DNA of 64,000 nucleotides from the NCBI GenBank assembly GCA_021396245.1, contig WNYE01000002.1:806001-870000 (forward strand), read 5' to 3'. The notes under the pieces were generated by a model. The model did not search any database and had not been told where the DNA came from. It worked only from the letters and a program-made list of their open reading frames with translations. Shown one piece after another: positions 12,542-24,839 of the stretch (the first letter of the stretch is position 1; every line of letters starts with the position of its first letter). Made by a program: the position numbers and the translations under genes. This DNA is from Sporothrix humicola (Eukaryota > Ascomycota > Sordariomycetes > Ophiostomatales > Ophiostomataceae).

Positions 12542-12909
12542 GATTTGGAGGTGTGTTTGCGGTTCAGGCCATATTCAAGCCACGTTGAGATGATTCCCTT
12601 TAACTGTCTCCATGGGTTACGTTATGGCGCTTGTTTAGATTCAAGTCCGTTTACCCCTTTGAGCGATTCCGAGCCGCCATCGATCAGCTCATCCGAGCCG
12701 CTCGCTGCAATCGAGCCCGGCCACGAAGCCGACCCCAAAAAATCCGGGCTCAACCTAACCTGCGGTCCATTTCGGGTGGCATTCCCCCGAGTCGCCTATG
12801 CTCGTAGCTTTACTATTAAGCGACCAAACAAGGCGCGTCTACTTTTTGGATTTACGGGAGGCCAATCTGCTCAAAGATATCACAGTAAATTGCGTCTGCT
12901 ACCACAATC
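12542..12909. other. Flank between transporter relic and GH78 gene
   Basis: These 0.37 kb contain the break point of the truncated transporter at the left and the promoter of the rhamnosidase at the right. I see no remains of the missing transporter half here. Confidence 0.4.
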
Positions 12910-15500
12910 ATGCTAGCGGTCCAAGAAGAACAAGTATGTCAAACCACAGATTCCATTTCCTTGTCCATTCCGCCGCTAATCATGGCCACAACTAGACAAT
13001 CGAGGCCCTCCAGGCTAACTGGGTCTGGACCCCGAACTGGGTCGACTCCTCCTCCATTAATTCAGCCGGTCGTGTTGTCCACTTTACCCGCCAGTTCTAT
13101 CTCTCCGGCTCCCCGGCGTACGCCCTCTGCCACTTCTCCGCCGATACACGCTACAAGCTGTACATCAATGGTGTGCGCGTCGCGGTCGGACCGTCGCGCG
13201 GCAGCCGGGCCCTGTGGTACTACGACACCCTGGACCTCGCGCCCTATCTGCGCGCCGGCAGTAACGAGATCCGCTTCGAGGTCGTCCGTTACTTTGCGAC
13301 CGTGTGGGGCGCTGCTCTGCCGTTTGAGCGCACCTCGTTCCCCGGCTTGACTGTTAGCGGCGCGGTACACATCGACCAGGCCGTCGTGGACATTAGCTCG
13401 GCACAGGGCTGGACAGCCGAGGTAGACGAGCATGTCCAGTTCCCCCTGGGCGGTATTGATGACTGTCTTCATGTGCGTCGGACACTCCCCCCCATGTTAT
13501 GTCACCGCTCCCTAATGTATACAACAGATTAGCGAGCGCATTGTGTCGGCGGCACCACGCGTCCCAGTGACGCCGGTACCGTGGGGCATCAAGAGTCTCA
13601 ATGGCGGTCTCCCACCGTGGCGTCTGCGTCCACGCGTCATACCCATGCCAGAAGAGACGCCCATGACCGTCAACACCGTCCGATCCTGCGACAGCGACCT
13701 CTCGGCTGACGCGTGGTGTGCCTTCCTGTCCGGGGAAGGCCCACTGACGCTGCCCGCGCGCTCCACGCACACCGTGGTCGTGCAAGCCAAAGTTCACTCC
13801 ACTGCATTCCTGCGCTGGGCGTTTCAGGCCGCTACGGGTGCACCTGCCACGGTCCATATGAAAGTTACGTACGCGGAGGGCTACGAGCGCGAGTCGGGCT
13901 CGTATCCGTTCTTTCGCAACAAGGCGGACCGGCTGGATGCGACGGACGGCCTCCTCATTGGCCCCCACGACGATGTCACGCTGGACCTGGCCAGCGGCGA
14001 GCCTGTCGCATACGAGCCGTTTTGGTTCCGAACGTTCCGGCAGCTGCGGCTTGAGATCGCCGTCGGCGAGCAGCCCGTGTCGCTCGTCTCGTTTGCTGCG
14101 ACGCAGGTGAACTACCCCATGGCCGTCAAGGCGGCCTGGGCCGATGCGAGCGACACGCAGAGTGCCCAGCTCTGGGCGGTGTCGATCTGCACGCTACGCA
14201 ATTGCATGTTTGACGGGTATTCGGACTGTCCGTTTTACGAGCAGCTGCAGTGAGTCCTCTCCCATACTGTTTTCCTTTTGTTCACGTATCTTGAGGCGCT
14301 TCTGCTTACCACCCCCTCTTACACAGATACTCGGGCGACAGCCGCTCGGTGGGCTTATTTCACTATCTCCTCTCAGGCGACGACCGCCTTATGCGCCAGG
14401 CCTTGGTGAGCTTTGCCGCCTCGGTGACTGTGGAGGGCCTGACCCAGTCACGCGTCCCCAGCCACGCGCCCCAGCTCATAGCCGGCTTCCCGCTGTTCTG
14501 GGTCCTCCAGGTCTGCGACCACCACCTCTACTTTGGCGACACAGCCTTCACCCGCTCCCTGCTCCCCCGCGTCGACGGCGTGCTCGAGTTCTTCCACGCA
14601 CACGTCGATTCCCTCGGCCTGATTAGCGGACTCCCCGCGGCGGTCTGGCAGTACGTCGATTGGGTGACCACCTGGGGAGCCACGGACGACCACCCGGATA
14701 AGGGCGTGCCTACTTCGGGCCGCCAGACAAACCGCCATACCTACTTTAGTATGCTCTACGCCTATGTCCTTAAGCAGGCAGCGCAGCTTGTGCACCACGC
14801 CGGCCGGCCGGGCCACGCGAACGAGTACGAGCAGCGCGCTGCCGCACTGGTGACGGCCCTCCGCGCCCACTGCTACGACGGGCAGTTCTTTACGGATTCG
14901 ACGGTCAAAGTCGCCGACGACCTCTCGTACTCCCAGCACTGCCAGGTGTTTGCCGTGCTGTGCGGTGCCGCGCCGCCCGCCGACCGACAGCGCCTGCTGA
15001 CTAACGCGTTTCGTGACGCCCGATTCAGCAAGTGCTCGTACGTGATGCGGTTCTATGCCCTGCGCGCCCTGGCGCTGGCCGGGGACGACGTCTATGAGGC
15101 CTTTTGGCCACAGGCGTGGGAACCGTGGCGGGCGATGTTGGCTAACAACCTGTCAACGTGGGAGGAGGACGACGTGCGACACCGATCTGACTGCCATGCT
15201 TGGGGCAGCGTGCCGGTGTACGAGTTCTGCACCGAAGTGGCGGGCCTCCATCCCGTGGCGCCCGGATGTTCTGCGGTGCTCTTCAAGCCCCGTTTACGTC
15301 TAAGTGCGGCCGTATCCGCCAAGGTTGCGCTGGGGTGCGACAACGTGGCCAGCGTGTCGTGGACTACGGAGTCAAACGGTGCGACACACATAAAACTGCA
15401 GCTGCTGTCTCCCGTGTCTCTCACATGCCAGCTGCCCAGTCAGCCCGAGCAGGATTATGGGCTGACGGATCATGTCTCGCTGGTGTACAAGGGACTCTGA
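12910..15500 (+). CDS. Alpha-L-rhamnosidase-like glycoside hydrolase (GH78)
   Basis: This enzyme probably hydrolyses terminal alpha-L-rhamnose from plant glycosides. Four exons (12910-12933, 12996-13472, 13528-14249, 14327-15500) give 798 residues. The first exon encodes only eight residues, MLAVQEEQ, before TIEALQANWVWTPNW; the splice restores the frame and removes an in-frame TAG at 12993. The N-terminal beta-sandwich contains YKLYINGVRV. The signature DCPFYEQLQYSGDSR spans the exon 3/4 junction at residues 400-414 and includes the family's conserved acidic residues. A catalytic-barrel motif AVWQYVDWV follows, and the C-terminus has the usual SDCHAWGS segment. There is no signal peptide, so it is predicted to be intracellular. 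Confidence 0.85.
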
Positions 15501-16262
15501 CGCGGACGACCGTGACACGGAACGGACCCTAGGCTTTTGTTTTTCGCAAGAGTTTTAGTTTGTTTCATGTAGTTGTCCATAAACGGCTTGAGCCCATCAA
15601 AAAGAATGGGAAAAGAAAACCACTCCCCAAATAACCATCGATTAAATAAACAGTACAATAAAAAATTAGACAATACAAAAACCACATCCTTACAAAGCCC
15701 CGATTTTTCTCTTCAGTACAGTTGCTATACCAGCGTTGTAAGGCCTTTTGGCATGGCTTTCCACGCAGCCTGTTCCCTTGCTTAAAGATTTGCCTGTGTT
15801 CCACGTTGCTTTTCAAATGACCGTTATTGTAGCTGTAGTTGCATTCTATTCACTATGCTGCCCACGACGATACTCTGAGTCCAAGTACGTCTATAGTGAA
15901 GCTCGTATCTCGGGAGCGGTGGTATTTATTTTGTCATATGCTCCTATTCGCCTATCATTATTCGGGGTCTCGACTACTGGTCTTCTTGCCGTTGATGTAT
16001 GCATATTTCATGCTTTACTACCATGCATCACAAATTAAGGTCTTCATCATTGTATGATCCTCCTGTGAATACAGAGACAAGACACATTGCAAGAACTACA
16101 GTCGCCTGATCACCTTCGAATGGAACACCATCCTGTATTTTAAGTTAGCTTTCGTTCTTGCTTCCTATTTCTCACGACACGTCCTTCTTTTGTTTCCGCC
16201 TCCTCCCTTCCATTTTCAGCACATTTCCCATAGGACGCAGGAAGGCTTCTTCTGGCGGACGC
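15501..16262. other. Convergent intergenic region
   Basis: The GH78 gene and the second transporter converge here, so the 0.76 kb should hold two 3' ends. The sequence is AT-rich near 15560-15720 and no protein or RNA gene is recognised. Confidence 0.5.
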
Positions 16263-18051
16263 CTACGCATTGTGCACCAGGACCAACTCCAGGCCGCCCT
16301 TTTCACGCATGACCGCGTGCAGGTTCTCCTCGACCGTCGTGACTGTCGTGGACCATCGCCAGGCTGGCACCTTGCGCTCAAATAGCTCGTCAATTTCCGC
16401 GGCTGACCGGCCCTTGGTCTCGGGCAGATACAGCCACATGATGATACAGATAGGCACGCTGAAGGCACCAAAGACGAAGCCGGAGCGGAGGTTGAGGGCG
16501 AGCAGCATGGGCGGCGTGGCAAAGGTGGTGGCGATGCCCAGCAGTGAATTGGCCAAGAAGGTGACGGGGCCGGTCTTGATGCGCAGGAGGGCGGACGGCA
16601 GCTCGGCGGAAAACAGGTAGTGGGACTGGCCGACAATAGTGAACGCAAAGGACCAGAGACAGCAGACGGCGAGAAGGCCCTTTCCAGCAGCGACGTTGCC
16701 GCCGGAGGCGCCGGTCCAATAGAGACCGCCGACGAGGAAGAGGGACACGCAGGTAAAGGTCTGGAACGTGTTGATCATCCAGCGGCGGCCCAGCAAGTCA
16801 GTGGTGAGGCACCAGAAGATGGTGGCGAGCAGGTTGCAGCAGGAGACGATGAGCGAGGCCAGGAACGGATCCTCGAGGCCGGCCAGTGAGAAAAAGTAGG
16901 TCGAGTAGGTGTTGACGATGGCGAGGCCGCCGAACTGGGAGGCGACCGAGGTCAGCATGACGGTGAGCGTGCGGCGGAGGTTGGTGCCGCGGAAGACGTC
17001 AATATACCGCGGGCGGTCCTGCAGCAGGGCGCGCTCGTGGGCGATGGTGCGCACGATGATGCCGTACTCAGCCTCGTAGTCGTAGCCGGGGACGCCGCCG
17101 TAGAGCGTGCGCATGGCGACCAGGGCGCCCTCCTTGTTGTTGTGGCGGGCGTGGAACCAGGGCGACTCGGGCACGAAGAACCAGCAGACGATCATGAGGC
17201 CGATGGGGGCCCACAGGATGCGCATGGCCAGCAGGTAGTTGTCCGGGTGCTTCTTGTTGAGCTGCTGCATCATGGTGGAGATGATGATGCTGCCAATGTT
17301 GCTCCACAGCAGCTGGAAGGTGATCATACCGCCGCGGATGTTGTTGGGGCAGATCTCCATCACGTAGACCTGGCAGGTGATTTGCAGCACGCCGACGCCG
17401 GCGCCGTTACAGAGCTTGGCCACCAGCCAGACGCCGGGGCTCTTGGCCGTGTTGAGTAGGATGCAGCCGACGACGAGCCAGGCCCAGGCGACGTAAAACG
17501 ACTTTTTGCGGCCAAACTTGTCGGCGAACCAAGGGATGTAGGTGAACGTGAGAATTTGGCCGACGTTAAGAAACGCGCTCCAGGCGCTGACCCACGACGG
17601 GTTAAGGGCCCGCACGCCGTTGGCCTTCCCGTCGCCAAACTGCTTGATGAAGCCGGCGTTGGCAATGACCGAGCCCGACGAGGAAAGCTGGAGCAGACAT
17701 CGTCAGCGTTGCATGGCCTTGCATTGCCACAAGGTGCACTTGAAGACTCACCTCGAATCCCTCGCACACGTAGCCCGTGTACACCGCGATGGAGATCAGG
17801 GCGACCCGTTTGAAAATCCACAAGGTGCGGCCCACCGACAGCTCATCGTATTTGGACTTGAGTAGCTCGTAGCCTTGGCCATCGGAGATATTCACAATGC
17901 CCTCCTGGTCCAGGTCCTTTTTGCCGCCCTCGCGCTCGCGGTGCTCTGTGTCGGTCTTGGCCGGTTCCATCGTAGTTTGGCTGGGACGTGGTGTGTTGTG
18001 TTCTTTCTTGTGGTGGATATCCCGTTCTGATATTGAAACGACGCCGTCCAT
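16263..18051 (-). CDS. MFS sugar transporter (alpha-glucoside-permease-like)
   Basis: This is a proton-linked sugar or glycoside permease in the plasma membrane. Two exons (18051-17752 and 17687-16263) give 574 residues. A charged cytosolic N-terminus rich in Glu and Lys precedes the first helix (RTLWIFKRVALISIAVYTGY), and the intron falls directly after CEGFE. Family hallmarks are DKFGRKKSFYVAW, the PNNIRGGMITF loop after helix 4, VPESPWFHARH, TDLLGRRW and the C-terminal PETKGRSAAEIDELFE. The long N-terminal tail and the ESPWF motif resemble maltose/alpha-glucoside permeases more than hexose carriers. It converges with the rhamnosidase gene, so a rhamnosylated or glucosylated substrate is plausible. 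Confidence 0.87.
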
Positions 18052-18966
18052 GAGCGAGGCTAAATAGAAAATCCTGCCAGAGTACGGAGTATTCTAAAAA
18101 CCCAAAGACGCGGTGGTGAGGCCCACGTGGAATGTCCCACGAGGCTCTCGGTAAGAAGGACCGACCTGTCGCTTCTCCGCATGCACGAGTGCATCACCGG
18201 GATTTCGGGCAAAAGCCACTACGTTGTGGTGCGCTACGTAGACGCCAGTTGTTTGCTGCCTCGCAGGAAATCAACACATTGCAACGAATCAACGAAACCA
18301 CAAAATTACGGAATTGGAAGCTGGACACATACCACGCGAACCTCGCTTGAAGGAGCACAGATGGCAGAAAGCAACTCGGGACGAAAGACAGCGACAGTGC
18401 GGGGAACGACAACCAAGGCACGGGAGCAACAGATGGCGGCCCGATCCAATTTGGGAATCCCAACCACCGGTGTGTTTGACGAATGCAGACTTGCCGCTGG
18501 GGTGCCGCTGACGCCTCTAGTCGCCCCGATCCACATTGGGAGATGAATGAGAAATGTACGGAGTGGTCTCGGTAGTGTTACGATGTGAATGCGGGGAGAG
18601 AGAGCGGGGAACTGGAACTAGCCTTCCACACCGAGTTAGCGGCGTAGACCTAGATTTCCGTCATCGTACAAATATGGGGTAATTGGATTCGAATGTTTGC
18701 TATTCTCTGTATGTCCAATTTTTTTTCTTTTCTTTTTTTCTTTTATATGTCTATCAAATACTTGAGTCATAATTTGTGAAATATCCTTGTTTTTTTTTTT
18801 TTCAAATTCAATAGAATTACATTGAGTGCTTTCTTTTAGGTTCATGGCATCAAAATAGCGCGAATAATTATTATATAGAATGAATTAAAAAAAAAGAAAA
18901 AAAAAAGAAAAAAAGAAAAACAACACGTTTCTATTCAAGATGTGTATCTTCATCCTGGCGATTTGG
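18052..18966. other. Intergenic region with A/T tracts
   Basis: This 0.9-kb stretch holds the promoter of the leftward transporter. It has a TACGGAGTA element at 18083, T-rich tracts at 18720-18800 and an A-rich tract at 18885-18920. A 139-codon open frame starting at 18127 has no recognisable domain and is probably not a gene. Confidence 0.5.
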
Positions 18967-20097
18967 CTAGTAAAGGTCTACCTTACCGCCACCTTGACAC
19001 AAACTTTCGATGATGGTAAGATCATTCAGTGCCTCCACTGGCCCTGCGCGCGATTGGGCATTGCCACTGGCGACAGCATCCAAGAAGGCCCTTATTTCCA
19101 ACTCAACGCCATTTGTCTTCGTGGTTTCAGTACGATTTTCGCCGGAAAAGAGATAAAAGATGAGGAAAAATCCTTCGGCGCAGTCCGTGAGATGGAAGCT
19201 GCCTTTGGTGCCAACAATGATTAATTCAGTCGCACGTCGCGTCGATGAAAAGGATATGGAGGTGGTTCCCGTCGCACCGTTGCTCAAGACGATATCAGCG
19301 TTGACCGTGCCCAGCGTGGGGACTTGCGGTGCCACCTGCCGTGCATAGCCACGGTCTCAATAATCTCCTCGCCAGAAATATAGCGGAGCATATCAGTGTA
19401 GTGTACGCCGCCGTCCAAAAGAAAGCCGCCCTGATAGTCTGGTACCTTGCGCCATGCCGTCTCATAGTACTTGCCACCCGGTGCTTGGTCCCGCCAAATG
19501 CGCAAGTGAAGTTGTGTGATATCACTGACGAGTTTATCCTCAACGATCCACTTGCGGTAAAACTCAAACTCAGGTATGAAACGGAACAGCTCGGCAATGC
19601 TGAATATCAATCCCTTGGTGGCATGGGTCTCCTTGTAGTCATTGAACAGCTTTCGCGCTCTAGCCACATCCTTGGCGATGTTCTTTTCAGACAAGACGAG
19701 TATCCCGGCTGCAAAGCAGCGACGGATAATATCTGGCTGGAGAGGAATGTGCAAGACCACGATGACGGACTGGATGTCCTCTCTTCCCAATGGATCCTTG
19801 AGTATGTGGTCTGGAGTGTCCTCCAAGTATAACTCAACGTCTTGAAGACCCCGTTTATGTGCCCCAGAGACGAGGGGCTCGGCAGTTGCCTTGGTGCGAG
19901 GGTAGATGGCTTTGATGTTGGTGTTGCTGGCAACGAGGGCTGGGAGGTGCTCTTTTGTCTTATCAGTGAAGTTTAGCAAAAAAATGACAGTGATCCATGC
20001 CCTAGGCCTGTCCTGGCTAAGAGAATAACACACCATCGGTGGCAGAGATACCAGCACCCAGAATTGCAACGCCGACCACGATGGAAAGAAAAGGCTA
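18967..20097 (-). pseudogene. Gfo/Idh/MocA family oxidoreductase, frameshifted
   Basis: This is a NAD(P)-dependent sugar or dihydrodiol dehydrogenase-type gene. Read leftward, a Rossmann start (VVGVAILGAGISATDG) joins through an intron to TKEHLPALVASNTNIKAIY, then LSEKNIAKDVARARKL and the substrate-domain motif YQGGFLLDGGVHYTDMLRYI. Near 19345 the frame breaks by one base: EEIIETVAM continues in another frame as ARQVAPQVPTLGTVNADIVL, through to a stop at 18967. No ATG precedes the Rossmann segment in frame, and a TAG lies at 20097-20095 just upstream. Both defects suggest a pseudogene, though a sequencing error at 19345 plus an unseen first exon could also explain them. Confidence 0.65.
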
Positions 20098-20756
20098 TGG
20101 AGGTAGCTATTTTTGCATTTGAAATTGCGTTCTTCTAGTAGATTGTAGAATAGGGTAGAGGAGTCTTCTTTGATATATGCGGATGCTTTCCCGCAACCTC
20201 GATTTTGTCCTCGTTGTGCATGGGTCAGGTGATAGGTTAATACTGCCAACATTGTTAACCAGTCACATGATAACATCAACCACGCACCGAAGTTCGGCGC
20301 CCCTGTACGTCGTCTTGGCTCAAGTTGTTGAAACAATTACTTATACAAGACTGGAATATTTACGTGGTCATTCCGTTGTGATCAGTCCTGATCATTCCGC
20401 TGAGATCGTTCGAGATCATTTGTGTTGTTCCTGCATTCTGAATCCGTTATCGAGGCGCATGGTGGCCTCGTAGGGGCCGTTCCGTAACACTCGGCATTGC
20501 CCCGATTGCGCCGATCACTCCTTTCCTCTTTACTACTCCGTCTTCTGGATCTTTTATAGCAGTGGCCCTCGGCGGCCTGATTATTGCTGGCTCTTACGTG
20601 CCCAAGACGATCGCCTAGCTCTAGAGGAATTCATCTCTCGGATTTAATAGACGCAGGCTAACTAATAAAGTAAAGATTTTTCCGCACAACACTTGACATA
20701 CATTGGAATCCTTCAGCCATCTGTTTCATTCCTCATCATTCACTTGCTACCAGCTC
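20098..20756. other. Intergenic region with a short coding-like remnant
   Basis: No complete gene is seen. Around 20486-20618 a plus-strand frame reads as a hydrophobic stretch containing FIAVALGGLIIAGSYVPK before a stop; it may be debris of a membrane protein but cannot be assigned. Several GATCA-rich repeats of about 8 bp occur near 20380-20420. Confidence 0.3.
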
Positions 20757-22771
20757 TCAGTTCATGTCATCCAGGTACCATGTTCGGTTAGGTCCAAGCT
20801 CTTTCGTAGAAAACCCGTTCCCAAGATAGGCAAATCTGTTGCGGTGAGATTTGTGGACATACTCCCAATCCTCGCCCCTGAAGGTCTCCAGCATGTGAAA
20901 GAAATGAATCCTGCTGCCTGGATGGAGTGCAGTAACTGGGCCGGTTTTGGTTCCGTTCTTGAACCACGAGCTACAAGTTCCCGCCCAAGAGGTCCGAGGC
21001 ATGAATGCTTGCGTATGCTCATACAACTCATCCACTGCTGCCGAACTGGGCGCGATGGCCTTGATGCCTTCCGTTTGGCATTTCTGAATGATCCCCACTA
21101 TGTACTTTGCGAGAAGCTCGGTGATAGTGAAGACGCTTCCATGGCCGATTGGTGCATTCGGACCGAGAAAGACTTTCATAGTGTTAATGGTGATTATGTG
21201 GCAGTTAGTTGGGTAATATGGGGGCAGCAGAATAACTCACTAAAGTAATTTGGTACGTCAGGCACGGCACAGGACATATATGCTCGCGGAAGGCTCTTCT
21301 TCCAAATATCCTGAAGGTTTCCTGCTCGTCCAATGATGGGGAACCGCGGACTAAATGAGACATCGAAACCGGTGGCACAGACAATAGCGTCAAGTTCGAT
21401 AGTTTCTCCCGAAGCTGTGACGATACCACTCGATGTGATACGCACGATTGGATCGGAGACTACCCTCACATTTGGCTGCGTTAGAGACTCTAGATAGCCG
21501 ACTGCGGGTGTCAACCTGCGACAACCCAGCGGAAACGTCGGGACGAGGGCCTTGATCAGCTCCTCATTGTCTCCCAGCTGCATTCTCATATACGCTGTGA
21601 CGGCTTCGGTTGTGCTTTTGTGGGTTTCCGAGTCTTTCAACACCTAGATAGTCAGTTAGAAAAAACACTATACCTAGGCAAGGTTGCCTTGTTCGGTCCT
21701 TACAATGGGAAAATTGCTGTTGACTTGCTCCTCAATAGCTTTGACAAATCTCAAATAGAGGGCAGGGTCTGACTTGAATTTCTCAATCTGCGCCGGAGTG
21801 AATCTTTCCTCCTCGTCGAGCTCTATCTGTTCAAGAACGCTACCGGCCTCGCTGATCGATAAAGTTTGGATGCGAGGAGGCACAACCCAAGTTGGTTCGC
21901 GCATGAAGTGGACCAGCTGCTTTGCACCTGTGCCATGTCAGTATGCATCAAGACTGTTAGATTTGTTGACAACGCCGAGGCTTTTGGTGCTCATACCCCT
22001 TTGAATTTCCGGGACAATTTGAACTCCCGAGGAACCGTTGCCTATGACAGCTACCCTCTTGGCAGTCCAGTCGAATTTTTTCGGCCAGTTGGCGCTGTGG
22101 ACGAGAGTACCAGAAAACTCCTGCAGACCCGGTATCTCGGGCCATTTCCAGTGACTAGTCGACGGGGTATTAACAGTGTAGAGGGCGATAGGAATGTTAC
22201 TAAGGGAGATTCACTTCAGAATTCCACTGGCATTGAGCAAAAACTCGCAGTGGTCGTCAAACTCGACGCCGGTCCTCAAGTTCTTGACCGTGATCTTCCA
22301 GTGGCCCGATGCTTCGTTCCAATAGGCTCCATCCACCACATGTTCGAGTTTAATTTGGTCAACCAGCCCTTCATCTTCACACAGACGGCAAAGATAATCC
22401 TCGATCTCGTCGGCAGGAGAGAGAAAGCTGCTCCAACCGTGGTTCGGCTTCCAAGAAAACTGGTAGTTGTGCGAGGGGATGTCGCATTTACACCCAGGGT
22501 ACCGGTTTTCGTACCAAGTTCCACCAACCTTGGGGTTTTTTTCGTAGATAACGTGTTCGTAGTTGGTAAGTTGCTTGCGAAGAGTCCGGGCTACGTTTAG
22601 GCCGCTGGCCCCGGCTCCAATTGTGACAATGCGGATCTTCCTTACCGTACCAAGAGGCTCCTCATTTACCTCATAGTGTGGGTCAGTCAAGTCAGATTGC
22701 TGCTGCGCCGTGGTTGCACTTTCGCCATTGCTGAGGTGCCTGCGAATCTGAACTAGCCGTTGAGTAGCCAT
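20757..22771 (-). CDS. Flavin-dependent Baeyer-Villiger monooxygenase
   Basis: This FAD- and NADPH-dependent enzyme probably inserts oxygen next to a ketone. Five exons (22771-22215, 22154-21997, 21927-21704, 21643-21241, 21172-20757) join in frame to 585 residues. It has two dinucleotide folds, IGAGASGLN at residues 51-59 and VIGNGSSGVQ, and between them the BVMO fingerprint FSGTLVHSANWP at 199-210. Other family motifs are GGTWYENRYPGCKCDIPSH and, across the last junction, FIFLGPNAPIGHGS. The start at 22771 (MATQRLVQ) is preferred over one 23 codons upstream. It is divergent from a quinone oxidoreductase at 23371, a pairing that could share promoter elements. The substrate is unknown. Confidence 0.88.
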
Positions 22772-23370
22772 GGTATCCAAAGAGAGAAGCAAGATTGGTA
22801 TATGAAGTGTAGGCAGGATGAAGATCGAGACTTGATTCACATTCTTTTGTTGGTTTTCTCCAAGGTTTGTATTTATAACACTTGATAGGCCCTAGTAACC
22901 GAAAGTGCCTCTCCACTGAATCCTCCAAAGACATGTGGGCTGATCTGTATTCGGCGGCGGGGGACTGTGGGGAGAAACGTACAAAAGTTGGGGTTAACTA
23001 AAATGGGGTCCCAGGAGGGGGGTACTAGCGCAGTTCGGCATTGGAGCTCGGTTGTCGGCATAAATGGGTCTAAATGAACAACGTTTTGAGAGCTTCGGTC
23101 GTCGTAAAAACACGCGCTTCGGCTCAGCTCCAGTTGATTTGCTAAACAGAAATATGTCTCCGTTTTCGAGACAAGTCCATCGAGGCCGTCGTGGCCGTCG
23201 GCGATCATGTTCCACCGACGGGTGCTTGGGTGTTGGTTACTGTTGAATATCAGCAACAACCCAGCTCTGAGATACATAACTGCACCACGAGTCTCAGGAA
23301 GCTTTGCATCATAGTCTGCATCCTCCCCTGCGGCTAATCTTCATAAATTACAGTCTATTCACTTATCAGC
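22772..23370. promoter_or_regulatory. Divergent promoter, BVMO / quinone oxidoreductase
   Basis: These 0.6 kb lie between two genes transcribed away from each other and should hold both promoters. No further gene is visible and no CGGA-N6-TCCG palindrome was found. Confidence 0.5.
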
Positions 23371-24494
23371 ATGGCATACACAGAGGTCCTCCCTACTTCG
23401 ATGAAGGGGGTGGTCATCAAGGGCCCCGGAGGCCGCAACCAGCTCGAGCTATCCGACTCGGATTCTGTGCCGAAGCTCAGCGATGGCCAAGTCCTTGTCA
23501 AGAATACATATTCCGGTTTCAATTTTATGGACATATACCTCCGGACAGGTCTCTATTCGTCCGCAAGCGGATTTCCTTTGATTCTCGGTCAGGAAGGCGC
23601 CGGAACAATTGTTGCTGTTCAGGGCCCAAGCCCGCTGGGCTTTCGTCCAGGTGACAGAGTTGTCTGGATCGGCGGGTCTGGCTATGCCGAGTATACAGCT
23701 CTTCATCAAGGCCAAGTAATTCGAATTCCTGACGCTGTCTCTGACGAGGACGCCGTCGCGAGCCACTTGATCGGCATGACGGCTCTCAGTTTGGTCGAGG
23801 AGGCGTATCCAGCAAAGCGAGGTGATATCATCTTGGTTCACGCAGCCGCTGGTGGTGTCGGCTCACTTCTATGCCAGCTCCTGAAGATCGAGGGCGTTAC
23901 TGTCATTGCCACTGCCGGAGGACCGGAAAAGTGCGCACTGGCCAAAGAGAACGGTGCTGCGCATGTGATTGACTACAAGGATATATCGGGGCCGGGATGG
24001 GTTGAACAGGTGTTGAAGCTTACGGATGGTAAAGGTGTCAATGCAGTAAGTTTAGACATTTTATTGGATCCAATTACGCGGGGCTGACTTATGATTGCAG
24101 GTGTATGATAGTGTTGGCAAGGACACCTGGGAAGGCAGCATCGAAGTCACAAGACGGAAAGGAAAGGTGGTCTTTTTTGGGACTGCAAGTAAGTACTGAG
24201 CTGTTTGGCTCGATGGAAAACGAGCAATGCTAATTCGTTTTAGGTGGCCCTGTCCCACCGCTGAATCTCGGCTTGATCAGAGCTAAGAACTTGAGTGTGA
24301 TTCAGCCTACGCTGCCAAACTCTATTGCCACAAGGCAAGAACTGGAGTATTACGCCAATGGTGTTCTTGATCGAGTGAAGGATGGCAGGCTGAAGATAAA
24401 TATCTCCCAAGTATACAGCTTGGCAGAGGTGGCACGGGCTCATCAAGATCTTGAGGAGAGAAAGTCGACCGGGAAGCTCCTACTGAAACTGTAA
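23371..24494 (+). CDS. NADPH:quinone oxidoreductase (zeta-crystallin-like MDR)
   Basis: This is a zinc-free medium-chain dehydrogenase/reductase that reduces quinones or enones with NADPH. Three exons (23371-24045, 24101-24188, 24244-24494) give 337 residues. It shows the N-terminal GroES-like fold with GFNFMDIYLRTGLY, PLILGQEGAGTI, and the cofactor motif VHAAAGGVGSLLCQL, followed by YDSVGKDTW after the first intron. The zinc-ligand cysteines of alcohol dehydrogenases are absent, as expected for this subfamily. It is transcribed away from the BVMO, and a carboxymuconolactone-decarboxylase-like gene follows, so it may act on quinones formed during aromatic breakdown. Confidence 0.87.
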
Positions 24495-24839
24495 GGCGAC
24501 TTTTACCAACCACTAGTAGCCATACCCTATCTCGTCAATTTAACTAGACAATGAATTACCATAAATATCATGCAAATGAAGTTTCAGTAGCACATCTTAC
24601 AGTAGAGACCTTAGGCCTTAGAAAGGAGTATAGTGTGCCTCTAGCAACACCACAATCTGACAAGCAGTTCATAGGTTGCATAATTGAAAATGCAGAGGAT
24701 GTTGACCTTTTTCTCTCTCTTAGTTATACGCCACACAAGAATTGAGATGAAGATCTCATCGTTGATAAATTGAGCACAAATTCCAACACTGCCCGGACAA
24801 CCCGGAGAGACCCTCCGACTCTCCACGCACACCATAGGC

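Noticed and set aside
13393..13968. Long minus-strand open frame of 191 codons
   Set aside because: It lies antisense to GH78 exons that carry a continuous family-like protein; it is a GC-rich shadow frame.
17037..17459. Plus-strand open frame rich in Asp, Gly and His
   Set aside because: It is antisense to the sugar transporter at 16263-18051 and has the low-complexity look of a shadow frame.
18127..18546. 139-codon plus-strand open frame
   Set aside because: It has no recognisable domain, mixed composition, and sits in the transporter promoter with no supporting signal.
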